From G020354785 sp964534745 (GTDB lineage Bacteria; Bacteroidota; Bacteroidia; Bacteroidales; UBA10428): a DNA stretch of 35,166 nt. Shown here piece after piece: positions 24,717 through 33,567 of the stretch; position 1 is the first letter of the stretch, and the number at the start of each line of letters is the position of its first letter. The stretch lies in assembly GCA_964534745.1 (NCBI GenBank), contig CAZHQW010000036.1:1-35166 (forward strand), in the 5' to 3' direction. The position numbers and the translations under genes were made by a program. Below the pieces are notes generated by a model. It worked only from the letters and a program-made list of their open reading frames with translations, was not told the origin of the DNA and searched no databases.

Positions 24717-27700
24717 TCAGAAGGTCACATTTATACCGGTCAGATACATCCTTGGCTGAGGATATGTAGCACCTTTGTCTGTTCCCATAAGCAAGTTACG
24801 CTGTTGTTCGGGAGTTGCAATATTCATACCTATTTCAGGGTCAAAACCAGTGTACTTTGTAATTGTAAAAAGGTTTTTGGCACCCACGTATATTCTGAGT
24901 GCCTCAATACCGACATGCTGTGTTAACTTTGCCGGAAGTGTATATCCAAGCTGGACATTCTTCAAACGCAGATACGAACCATCTTCAAGAAAAACATCGG
25001 AAGGCTTGGTAAGATTACCGTTACCTCCTCTGGGATCAAGGCGGAACATTGTTGTATTTGTGTTACCGGCATCAACAAGGTTCCCCTCACTATCATAAAC
25101 AGGTGAGCGGTATTGATCAAGCAGATCCGGCGAACGGTTACCGCCTACGTCCTGGTTATACAGCCAGTTTTTAGTTCCATTGAATATTTTGTTTCCAAAG
25201 CTGCCCTGTAAAAACAGGTTCAGATCAAAGCCTTTGTATTCAACATTATAAGAAAAACCCAGTACAAATTTGGGAATCGGACTGCCAATTATGGTTCTGT
25301 CGCCAGTGTTAATTAAACTGTCATTATTAAGATCCTTGTAACGTATATCACCGGGAGCAGCATTTCTCTGGGCCCTTATTGTATCTCCGACGGAATTAAT
25401 TGTAAAAGGCTGGTTCCAGATATATATCCTGCCCCTTGAATCGATAGCCGCGTCTTCTTCCGAAAAAATACCGTCTGTTACATAGCCATAAAACTGGCCC
25501 ATGGGATAGCCCTCCTTGGTAATTGTAATGTCATGGAGATTTACTCCTACATCTCCATATATTAGTGAATCGCCTTTCAAATCAAGCACTTTGTTCTTAA
25601 CAAAGGTAATGTTGAAGTCAGCAGACTGTCTTAAGCTACCCGACATTTTTTTGTAGCCAACGGTTAGTTCCAGTCCCCTGTTTTCTATGCTTCCAATATT
25701 AATAATTGGCCTTGCATCTCCTCCCAGCTGTGGCAAATCGGCTTCATACTGGTAAATTCCTGACAATGCAGGCTGGGGCTGGTAAATGAGCATATCCTTG
25801 CTTGTCTTGATAAAATAGTCGGCTGTGAAGTTCAGCTTATTATCAAAAAATCCGAGATCGATACCAAAGTTGGTCATTATCATTGTTTCCCATCGGATTT
25901 CACGATTGGGCATCTGTACCGGTGCAGCGCCGGTTAAGAGAGTGCTGCGGTCAAAAATATAATTAAAGGCACTAAGCGTTGAATTGACCCTTGCATAATA
26001 AGCATATAATCCAGGCGCATTGGCACCTGTGCTGCCCCATCCGAACCTTAGCTTACCAAAACTCAGAAAAGGTAAATTTCTTAAAAATTCTTCTTCCGAG
26101 AATTTCCATCCGACCGAAAATGACGGGAAGTTACCGTACCTGTTGCCCGGACCGAACCTTGAGGAACCGTCCCTCCTGAAATTCGCTGTAAGCAGGTACT
26201 TACCTTTATAGTCGTAATTAATTCTTCCAAAATAAGCGTATCTGCTGCTTTCGTCTCCTCCGCCTTCAATTAACTGGTTCAATGAAGTATCATTCAGGCT
26301 GGCATTAAAATATCTCATTTCAGGTGTTTCATTAATCAGACCTTCACGCGTACCCGTTATATCGATATTTTTACCATATCCTGATTCCATCCCGGCCATT
26401 AAAGTAATATTATGATTAGATAGAAAACTTAAGTTGTATGTGCCATAGTTCTGCCAGCTCCACTCAAGATGCCTTGTTACGGTATTCTCAACAGAGTTAA
26501 CCTCCCTTTTGTCAGTCGGCACATGATCATAAACAGGCTTAAATATATCATCAAGTCCGAAATTCAAGCCGCCGTGAACCCTGCTTGTGAAAGTCAATCC
26601 CTTTAAAGGGCTTATCTCTGCGTATGTATTCGCTGCCAGATTGTAACGGTATCTTTGTTCATGCAGAACATCCTCCGCAACTTTAGGATTGCTGCCAACC
26701 GGGGGTTTCGTCCATACCCCGTTTTCATCATAAGGAGCAAGGTATGGGTACATAGGCAGAATATTTGCCATAGGAGTATTATATTCCTGTGTGTATACCC
26801 ATTCATCGAAACCATTGGTTTTTGAATAGGCAAAATTGACATCTTCACCAATATTTATCCGGTTGCTGAGCTTATGATCCGAATTGATACGAACTGTAAG
26901 TCGTTTGTAGTCGCTGTTGTTTAAAATACCTTCCTGGGTTATATAACTGGTGCTTAACCTGTACGTGGATACATCATTGCCTCCTGATATTGAGAAATCG
27001 TAGTTATCCATGACAGCTGTACGAAACATTATGTCCTGCCAGTCATAATTAGGAAGCGTATCAGGCTGAAGACTGAAATAATCAGGATCATCCGGGTTCT
27101 TGATTATTGCTATCCAGTTCATAATCTGAGCATATTCCTGGGAGTTGCAGACATCTATCTTCTTCCATGGTTTTTGCCAGCCCCTGTAAAAATTAAAATT
27201 ACTGGTTATTTTGCCTGCTTTGCCTTTTTTGGTAGTAATCAGTATTACTCCATTTCCTCCTGAAGACCCGTATATGGCAGCAGAGGAGGCATCTTTAAGC
27301 ACCTCTATGGATTCAACATCATTCGGATTAAGTGATCCAAATAAGTTATTAACACCATTATATCCGGCATCAGCACGATCTGAATTACCGTCTATCGAAA
27401 CAGGCACACCATCAACTATCACCAGGGGCTGGTTTCCGTTGATAGAGCTTATACCCCGGATCTGGATAGATATGGAACCGCCCGGCATACCTGTGTTAGA
27501 AATGACATTCACTCCGGCAGCCCTGCCCTGTAATGCCTGGTCAACACCGATAGAAGGAACCTCCACAAGTTTTTCTCCTGATATGGATGCAACAGCACCT
27601 GTTAAATCACTCTTTTTTTGAACCCCATAGCCAATAACCACAATTTCTTCAAGCTGCTGCAGGTCAGGTATCAGAGTGACATTAAATTCTGTCTGTCCGC

Positions 27701-28019
27701 CAATATCCAGAGTCTCGGTCAGGTATCCTACATAAGATACCTGTAATTCGCCGGATAAGTTTTCCTCAGGCACTGCAAGAGAAAAATTACCGTCTATATC
27801 GGTAACTGTACCTATTGTAGTACCTTTAATAACTACGTTTACTCCGGGCAGTTTTTCACCCTCAGATGTTGTAATAGTTCCGGTTATTACCTTTCCCTGT
27901 TGTTGTGCGGGAGTTGAATTACCGGAAGCAGCAATACAGGTAAAATAACTGCCTGTAAACATAATTAACAAAACAATAAAGACTGTTTTGAGTCTTAATT
28001 TCCATAAATTTTTTTTCAT
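24717..28019 (-). CDS. SusC/RagA-type TonB-dependent outer-membrane transporter
   Basis: 1100-residue outer-membrane channel that takes up oligosaccharides with energy from TonB. After the signal peptide there is a carboxypeptidase-regulatory-like domain at about 43-122 ('GTITTSEGEKLPGVNVVIKGT', split by family convention), a TonB-box-like 'EEIVVIGYGVQ', and a plug domain at about 130-250 ('IQIRGISSINGNQPLVIVDG', 'IEVLKDASSAAIYGSSGGNG'). A C-terminal beta-barrel ends in an aromatic residue ('MYLTGINVTF'). No STN domain is seen, so signalling through an anti-sigma factor is not indicated. Two SusD genes follow it. A minus-strand -7 box candidate lies about 73 bp upstream, so it may have its own promoter in addition to read-through from GH3. 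Confidence 0.97.
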   Translation of the reverse strand: MKKNLWKLRLKTVFIVLLIMFTGSYFTCIAASGNSTPAQQQGKVITGTITTSEGEKLPGVNVVIKGTTIGTVTDIDGNFSLAVPEENLSGELQVSYVGYLTETLDIGGQTEFNVTLIPDLQQLEEIVVIGYGVQKKSDLTGAVASISGEKLVEVPSIGVDQALQGRAAGVNVISNTGMPGGSISIQIRGISSINGNQPLVIVDGVPVSIDGNSDRADAGYNGVNNLFGSLNPNDVESIEVLKDASSAAIYGSSGGNGVILITTKKGKAGKITSNFNFYRGWQKPWKKIDVCNSQEYAQIMNWIAIIKNPDDPDYFSLQPDTLPNYDWQDIMFRTAVMDNYDFSISGGNDVSTYRLSTSYITQEGILNNSDYKRLTVRINSDHKLSNRINIGEDVNFAYSKTNGFDEWVYTQEYNTPMANILPMYPYLAPYDENGVWTKPPVGSNPKVAEDVLHEQRYRYNLAANTYAEISPLKGLTFTSRVHGGLNFGLDDIFKPVYDHVPTDKREVNSVENTVTRHLEWSWQNYGTYNLSFLSNHNITLMAGMESGYGKNIDITGTREGLINETPEMRYFNASLNDTSLNQLIEGGGDESSRYAYFGRINYDYKGKYLLTANFRRDGSSRFGPGNRYGNFPSFSVGWKFSEEEFLRNLPFLSFGKLRFGWGSTGANAPGLYAYYARVNSTLSAFNYIFDRSTLLTGAAPVQMPNREIRWETMIMTNFGIDLGFFDNKLNFTADYFIKTSKDMLIYQPQPALSGIYQYEADLPQLGGDARPIINIGSIENRGLELTVGYKKMSGSLRQSADFNITFVKNKVLDLKGDSLIYGDVGVNLHDITITKEGYPMGQFYGYVTDGIFSEEDAAIDSRGRIYIWNQPFTINSVGDTIRAQRNAAPGDIRYKDLNNDSLINTGDRTIIGSPIPKFVLGFSYNVEYKGFDLNLFLQGSFGNKIFNGTKNWLYNQDVGGNRSPDLLDQYRSPVYDSEGNLVDAGNTNTTMFRLDPRGGNGNLTKPSDVFLEDGSYLRLKNVQLGYTLPAKLTQHVGIEALRIYVGAKNLFTITKYTGFDPEIGMNIATPEQQRNLLMGTDKGATYPQPRMYLTGINVTF

Positions 28020-28091
28020 AGACTAAGTGTTAGGTTTAGGTTAATAAAAAATATGATTTCCCGTATATATGTGTGTTAAAATCAGTCATAA

Positions 28092-28099
28092 CAAATTTA
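28092..28099 (-). promoter_or_regulatory. Candidate -7 promoter box upstream of SusC
   Basis: The minus strand reads TAAATTTG, an exact match to the Bacteroidota -7 consensus TAnnTTTG, 72 bp upstream of the SusC start. No TTG element is found at the usual spacing upstream, and an AT-rich spacer of this size will show such an octamer by chance fairly often. Confidence 0.25.
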
Positions 28100-28125
28100 T
28101 AAAAAAATGCTTTCGCTGATACCGT

Positions 28126-30297
28126 TTATTTGACTATTTCTATCGTTTTTTCTGTTCTGATATCAGCGGATGATGTACCTGCCATTATTTTTACTTTTCC
28201 CGGTTCAACCTCAAAGGCTTTCTTCTCATTATTCCAGTATGCAAGTGATTCGGCTTTTAGCGGAATATTGACTGTTACAGTCTCGCCCGGCAGAACAGTA
28301 ACACGCCTGAATCCTCTTAACTCCATTAAAGGCCTCTCAACTTTGGAGCCGGGGTAGCTGACGTATAACTGGACTACCTCGTCACCTTTACGTTCGCCAT
28401 TGTTATGTATATCAATACTTACTGTTATTTTATCGTCTTTGCCAATTCTATCCGCGCTGACTTTCATGTTTGAATATTCAAAAGTCGTATAGCTTAATCC
28501 ATATCCGAAGGGATAAAGGGGCTCTTCCCTTAAATACATGTAAGTGCGGCCGTGGCGTATATTGTAATCCATCATGTCAGGCAGCTGGTCCACAGACCTG
28601 GGCCATGTCTGGACAAGCCTGCCGGCCGGATTATAATCGCCGAACAGCACATCGGCAAGTGCATTACCCTGTTCCTGGCTGCTGTGTGTCATATGAAGGA
28701 TAGCCGGCACATTTTCCTGTGTCCGGTTTATGGCATATGGAAAGCTGCTTATAAGCACAACTATGGTATTCTGATTGGCTTCATATACCTTCCTTATCAG
28801 CTCCTCCTGTTCCAGGTTAATTGATTTTCTGTCCACTGCTTCCTTGCCTTCACCGGGATTGGGACATTCTTCCCAGGGGGCGTTGCATGTGGGATGGTTA
28901 CCGACACATACTATCGCTACATCTGACGAACCTGCGATGCTGACAGCCGAATCGTCAGTATTGTCAGCTGCATACCTGACCGTAACCTCATCACCGGCTT
29001 TATTTATTATTCCTTCAAGCGCAGTAACAGTGTAGGGTGGATTACCACTGTACCAGTCCGCAAGAACATCGTTGGCCCGGGGACCAATGACCGCAATTGA
29101 TTTTAATTTGCTTTTATCAAGGGGCAGTGTGTTATGTGAATTCTTTAGTAGCACTATTGTCCTTCTTGTTATATCCCTGACAATATCCTTATTCTCTTCC
29201 CTGAGCCATGGCTCAAGGGTGTCGGCCACACCTATGCTGCTGTAAGGTACCATTTCTGGTGGATCCAGTAAGCCCAGTTTTATCATTACCCTGAAGTTTC
29301 CCCTTATGACACTGTCTATCGCCTGTTCTGTCATATATTTATTTGCAATGGCCCCATAGACCCCGTCGAGGTACCAATCGAGGAACTGGTTAATGCCGGC
29401 CCTGAGGCATGCCACTGCAGCTTTATTCCTGTCAGGATAATATTTATGGCCTCTCACCAGCAAACTGTAACCTCCTCCGTCAGTACAGATAATGCCGTCC
29501 TGTCCCCACTTGTTTACTGTTACTTCCTTTAACACAGGGTGCACTGTGCACGGTATCCCGTTATAGGCATTATATGCTGCCATAAAGGCCCTTGAGCCTC
29601 CCTCAGTGATGCCCATCCTGAAAGGTACGGAATAGTATTCGTAAAAGAGCCTTGAGTCGAAGTCCGATGACGTGCTGTCGCGGCCGTCCTCGTTGCTGTT
29701 TGCAAGAAAATGTTTAAGTAGCGATGCTGTAAGCCAGTATTTGCGGTGATCGCCCTGCAGGCCCCTGACAAATTCAACAACCATTGTTCCGGCCAGCCAG
29801 GGGTCCTCGCCATAACACTCCTCAGTCCGTCCCCAGCGCGGATCCCTTCCCATGTCTGCATTGGGAGACCTTACTACAAGTCCGCCCCTTTTATATTTTT
29901 TATTCTGGTACATGTACCTTGTTTCATATCCTTCAATAGAGGCAACTTGTCTTATTAGTCCGGTATCCCATGATTCTGCAAGTCCGATTGCCTGGGGGAA
30001 GATTGTTGTGGGAGCGGGATGCCTCTGTCCCCAGTTACTGGGGCCTCCCATCGCCAGTCCATGATAGCCCTCAACGTGACCTGTACATCTAATTCCCAGT
30101 CGCGGCACACTCGGATTTCTGCCAAGGCATTCTACTTTTTCATCCAGCGTGAGCAGGGAAATGATATTATCAATTCTCTTTTCCACAGGCAGATCAGGAT
30201 CCTGGAAAGAGTACTCGTACTGGGAATATAAGCGGTTACTTGAAAGAAGCAAACACGCAAACAGTATTATTGAAATTTTTAATATTATCCTTTTCAA
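28126..30297 (-). CDS. GH3 beta-glycosidase (beta-glucosidase/beta-xylosidase type)
   Basis: 723-residue exo-acting enzyme with a signal peptide (MKRIILKISIILFACLLLSSNRLYS). Domains: N-terminal (beta/alpha)8 barrel about 35-330 ('GLAMGGPSNWGQRHPAPTTIFPQ', split by an Asn/Trp-rich loop; 'PNADMGRDPRWGRTEECYGEDP'), alpha/beta sandwich about 370-590, and a C-terminal fibronectin-III-like domain about 640-715 ('VVQLYVSYPGSKVERPLMELRGF'). The nucleophile is D273 in 'IICTDGGGY'. The acid/base region is atypical in carrying three cysteines ('NHPTCNAPWEECPNPGEGKE') before 'VDRKSINL'. It starts 18 bp after the GH10 stop in the same direction, which fits trimming of xylanase products. Beta-xylosidase and beta-glucosidase cannot be separated by eye. 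Confidence 0.94.
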   Translation of the reverse strand: MKRIILKISIILFACLLLSSNRLYSQYEYSFQDPDLPVEKRIDNIISLLTLDEKVECLGRNPSVPRLGIRCTGHVEGYHGLAMGGPSNWGQRHPAPTTIFPQAIGLAESWDTGLIRQVASIEGYETRYMYQNKKYKRGGLVVRSPNADMGRDPRWGRTEECYGEDPWLAGTMVVEFVRGLQGDHRKYWLTASLLKHFLANSNEDGRDSTSSDFDSRLFYEYYSVPFRMGITEGGSRAFMAAYNAYNGIPCTVHPVLKEVTVNKWGQDGIICTDGGGYSLLVRGHKYYPDRNKAAVACLRAGINQFLDWYLDGVYGAIANKYMTEQAIDSVIRGNFRVMIKLGLLDPPEMVPYSSIGVADTLEPWLREENKDIVRDITRRTIVLLKNSHNTLPLDKSKLKSIAVIGPRANDVLADWYSGNPPYTVTALEGIINKAGDEVTVRYAADNTDDSAVSIAGSSDVAIVCVGNHPTCNAPWEECPNPGEGKEAVDRKSINLEQEELIRKVYEANQNTIVVLISSFPYAINRTQENVPAILHMTHSSQEQGNALADVLFGDYNPAGRLVQTWPRSVDQLPDMMDYNIRHGRTYMYLREEPLYPFGYGLSYTTFEYSNMKVSADRIGKDDKITVSIDIHNNGERKGDEVVQLYVSYPGSKVERPLMELRGFRRVTVLPGETVTVNIPLKAESLAYWNNEKKAFEVEPGKVKIMAGTSSADIRTEKTIEIVK

Positions 30298-30315
30298 GGC
30301 TAATTGACTTTTTGA

Positions 30316-32451
30316 TTAGTATTTTATTGCTTTCCTGATATATGTGTTGCCATCGGTATCAACTGATCTGATAATATATACACCTTTTCCCAGCGGTGCC
30401 GTGCTGATTTCAAATGAATGCCTCCCCGGAGCATCAAATGAATACACCGGTTGTCCGACACTGCTATAAATTAATATCTGCCTTATACCGGCGGTACTGT
30501 TAAATCGTAATATATCAGTAAACGGATTGGGATATATATAGAATTTTCCGGCTTCATTGTCAAAATTATCAATGCCACTTATGACCGTACTGGCATTCTC
30601 TACCAGTTTGGGTCCGAATGCTCCAAGTACATATCCATCCATTGATTTGTATGTCCCCGGTGTATATGAAACAAACGCAAGATTACCAACCTTAAGGGTA
30701 TCTGTGAGTGCAAAGACAATTGTAGCGCTGTCACCCTCCTTTAATGTAGCATCTGTAATTATGTTCTCAATATTGTTAACTTCAACCTTAAAGGACTCAA
30801 CAGGTATGTCCTGCTCCATTTCTTTTGAAAATGTAACTTCAACAATTACTCCTTCATAGTCAGATACAGCCTTCCTGAACCCGGGAAGAGGATTGTCGAT
30901 AAACTCGGGTCCGAATCTTTCAAGCATGCCGCTGTCAGCTGACATCAAACTGCCCCAGTTATAGAGTACAACTCCTTTCTGCCTGTACACCATGGGTGAG
31001 GAGAGAGAAAGTATAATCGTTGCAGGATCATCTTCCTTAATACGCGCCCCGGTAACCGGATTGTTATCCATGCTGTAAACATAGAATTCGGTTGCCTTAA
31101 TTGTAGTCGAATCTATATCACTGTCGAATGACAGCTCCACTTCAGTACCGTCATACCCTAGACATGCCTGTGTAAATCTTAACGGCACCGGCAGTCCCTC
31201 CTCCAATGATAATACAAACACTGAGTCTTCATTGCTTTTCAGGGCAGGTACATAGAATATTCTCGATGTGTCGCCAATAGTGACAACAACCTCATAATCG
31301 CCGTAGAAGCCCCTGAAAGGAAGTATACCTTCGCCGTCTGTCTTATCCCTGATATCTGTCATCCACTCCTCATGTATAAGGTTGTACAATGAATCGGCTG
31401 CAATTTTGGGTATGTTGTTTTCAGATATTATACCAGAGCCAGCATTGTAAGCCCAGGCATCAGAAAAATCCCATTGTGTTATGCCTGCAACTGCCGGGTG
31501 TGAAAATGCTACCCTGTACATTTCTGCATATTCGGTAGCCTGCTGCAGCTCCGTCAGTCCGTTCTGGTCCACCTTCAGGTCAAACTCGGTAATCTTCACC
31601 GGCAGTCCGAACCACGCAAGGCTGTCAAGTCTATCTTTTACCTCTTCCCAGTTCACCTGGCCCTCCAGGTGTCCCTGAACGCCTATCCCGTCTATAGGGG
31701 CTCCGTTATCCAGCATCCTCTGTATTTCCTGCATATATTGGCCCAGGGTGCCCCATACAAGTACATTATACTCATTAACATAAAGCATGGCATCAGCATC
31801 TTCTTCCCTGGCCCATTTAAAGGCATTCCAGTTTACCGAGTCGCCGACCCTGTCTGAAAGCCACAATTCATGCACAGGCTCATTTATTACATCATATTCC
31901 TTTACTGTTCCCTTAAAGCGGGCGACATCCCTTTTTATCCTGTCTTCGCAGGCATTGTACAGATCTAAGGGAGGCAGCGATTCTTCAAGAGTCCACGAAG
32001 GCATCTGCCATGAATTTGGTCCTCCCCAGATCAGCGTATGGGCCCTCACGTCCCATCCCACCTTTTCTGCCAACCTGTAAACCGAGTCGGCATTCTCATA
32101 AAAGTACTCACCCTGCACGGGCTCCATATATGGCCACTTGAACTCTCCGAATGTACCGTTGTTATAATATTTAAGCGCCGTGGCCACTGCCCACGGATAG
32201 TTATTTGTCACACCAGGGATAGGCACCGTTGTGCCGAAAGGAAACTCATGCTTCTTAAGTCTTATATTTATGGTGTCAGTAAAAGGATTACTGTCAAAGT
32301 CCAGTATCTTAACAGCAAAGTTACCTTTACGGATACTGTCTATTCTCTGGTTTGCCTGTTCAAGCCAGGTAAGCTGGGAGTACGTGCTGCCTGTATAAGT
32401 GGCTGTTAAAAAGACTGTTAGCATTACTGCCTTGAAACCTGTTCTTCTCAT
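30316..32451 (-). CDS. Secreted GH10 endo-beta-1,4-xylanase with Ig-like modules and type IX sorting domain
   Basis: Predicted to cut the xylan backbone outside the cell. The start at 32451 (MRRTGFKAVMLTVFLTATYT) gives a signal peptide and 711 residues; the in-frame ATG at 32478 would overlap the upstream gene. GH10 barrel about 45-360: 'FGEFKWPYMEPVQGEY', 'RAHTLIWGG', acid/base E191 in 'YDVINEPVH', nucleophile E289 in 'VKITEFDLK'. The segment 'GEGILPFRGFYGDYEVVV' after the barrel is commonly seen in this GH10 branch. Two similar Ig-like modules follow at about 422-515 and 524-617, then a CTD from 630 ('FYIYPNPFTDILRF', ending 'YIRKAIKY'). It is 5 bp downstream of the CBM4-like gene and 18 bp upstream of GH3, so part of one operon. 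Confidence 0.95.
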   Translation of the reverse strand: MRRTGFKAVMLTVFLTATYTGSTYSQLTWLEQANQRIDSIRKGNFAVKILDFDSNPFTDTINIRLKKHEFPFGTTVPIPGVTNNYPWAVATALKYYNNGTFGEFKWPYMEPVQGEYFYENADSVYRLAEKVGWDVRAHTLIWGGPNSWQMPSWTLEESLPPLDLYNACEDRIKRDVARFKGTVKEYDVINEPVHELWLSDRVGDSVNWNAFKWAREEDADAMLYVNEYNVLVWGTLGQYMQEIQRMLDNGAPIDGIGVQGHLEGQVNWEEVKDRLDSLAWFGLPVKITEFDLKVDQNGLTELQQATEYAEMYRVAFSHPAVAGITQWDFSDAWAYNAGSGIISENNIPKIAADSLYNLIHEEWMTDIRDKTDGEGILPFRGFYGDYEVVVTIGDTSRIFYVPALKSNEDSVFVLSLEEGLPVPLRFTQACLGYDGTEVELSFDSDIDSTTIKATEFYVYSMDNNPVTGARIKEDDPATIILSLSSPMVYRQKGVVLYNWGSLMSADSGMLERFGPEFIDNPLPGFRKAVSDYEGVIVEVTFSKEMEQDIPVESFKVEVNNIENIITDATLKEGDSATIVFALTDTLKVGNLAFVSYTPGTYKSMDGYVLGAFGPKLVENASTVISGIDNFDNEAGKFYIYPNPFTDILRFNSTAGIRQILIYSSVGQPVYSFDAPGRHSFEISTAPLGKGVYIIRSVDTDGNTYIRKAIKY

Positions 32452-32456
32452 AATTT

Positions 32457-33551
32457 TTATTTCCTGATGAATTTGCAAATACTGGTACTGCCATCGGTGT
32501 TTCTAAGCTGAATAAAGTAAAAGCCGCTCCCGATGCCATGTACGTCAATAGTATTATTTTCAATAGCAAATGTCCTGATCACTTTTCCCGTTATATCAAT
32601 GATCCTGCCGTCAATCCATTGTGTCACATCCAGGTTCTCAATCACCAGTATGTCCTCAGCAGGATTCGGGTATAACCCGGGTATTTCTCCCGGATATTCC
32701 CTTATTCCTGTAATCATACTTGATAAGTTTGTTGCCTGCACGGTGAATTCTTTTATTTCAGAACCGATCTTTGTTGCAATGGTGCCCGGGTAATAGTCTA
32801 TCTTTACAATTTCGTTCCTGTATATTGTATCGGCAAGCTGGAGTTCAAGGATTCGCGGGTTCTGCGGGTGCAGGCTCACTGAATTTACCTTTATTGTCCT
32901 TACCGAGTTAACGGTAACAATAAATGTTATCTGCGGTTCCAGTGAAGGATCCTCCATCTCCTGTGTAAATTCAATCCATATCCTTGTTCCGTCACTTCGC
33001 ACCGAGGCGGCATCCACAATCTCCTCAAAAAGCCTGATGTCATCAAACCAGTATGTAGCGCCGTCATTTGTCAGATGAATGACTACCATGATGTCATCTT
33101 CAGTAGTGACCGGTGAGGTGAAGGTATACGTATATGTCTGCCAGTCAGACGCACAGCTGATATTCCTGTTATCGGCATAATAGGTAAACGGACTTGAGGC
33201 CTTCATCACAATAAAGTTGAAGCTTCTTCCTGCCGGTTCTGATCTTGCCTTTATTGAATAGCGGTAGCTCTGGTTCTCATTTGCGCCCCAGTGTAAGTTC
33301 TGGAACTGGACATCCCAGTAATTGCTTCCCAGCTGAAGTACCTCAACTTCAAGGCAGTTGTTACCTTCGGCAGGTGCTTCTGTGGATATCGAATATACTG
33401 CTTCTGATTCCCCGTCTGCATACAAGTCCCATAAAGTATCACCATACTCAAATCCGCCGTTAGGTATCAAATTTTCCTGTGATTTCACTATGTATGTATT
33501 GTAAAGCAGTATCAATACGAACAGGATCAATATTTTCAGATATTCCTTCAT
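32457..33551 (-). CDS. CBM4/9-like carbohydrate-binding protein with type IX sorting domain
   Basis: A 364-residue non-enzymatic binding protein, probably presenting xylan at the surface. Signal peptide (LKILILFVLILLYNTYIVKS), then a CBM4/9-type jelly roll at 26-177 ('NLIPNGGFEYGDTLWDLY', 'YRYSIKARSEP', 'WQTYTYTFTSP', 'YWFDDIRLFEE'), an Ig-like module at 179-270 similar to those of the GH10 enzyme, and a CTD from about 290 ('PGLYPNPAEDILVIEN', ending 'ICKFIRK'). It lies between the third SusD (16 bp) and GH10 (5 bp). That is the position held in characterised Bacteroidota xylan loci by the surface xylan-binding protein (XusE type), which is normally a lipoprotein; here no lipobox is seen and type IX sorting appears to be used instead. 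Xylan specificity is inferred from the neighbour. Confidence 0.88.
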   Translation of the reverse strand: MKEYLKILILFVLILLYNTYIVKSQENLIPNGGFEYGDTLWDLYADGESEAVYSISTEAPAEGNNCLEVEVLQLGSNYWDVQFQNLHWGANENQSYRYSIKARSEPAGRSFNFIVMKASSPFTYYADNRNISCASDWQTYTYTFTSPVTTEDDIMVVIHLTNDGATYWFDDIRLFEEIVDAASVRSDGTRIWIEFTQEMEDPSLEPQITFIVTVNSVRTIKVNSVSLHPQNPRILELQLADTIYRNEIVKIDYYPGTIATKIGSEIKEFTVQATNLSSMITGIREYPGEIPGLYPNPAEDILVIENLDVTQWIDGRIIDITGKVIRTFAIENNTIDVHGIGSGFYFIQLRNTDGSTSICKFIRK

Positions 33552-33567
33552 TGTCAGTTATTTTATA

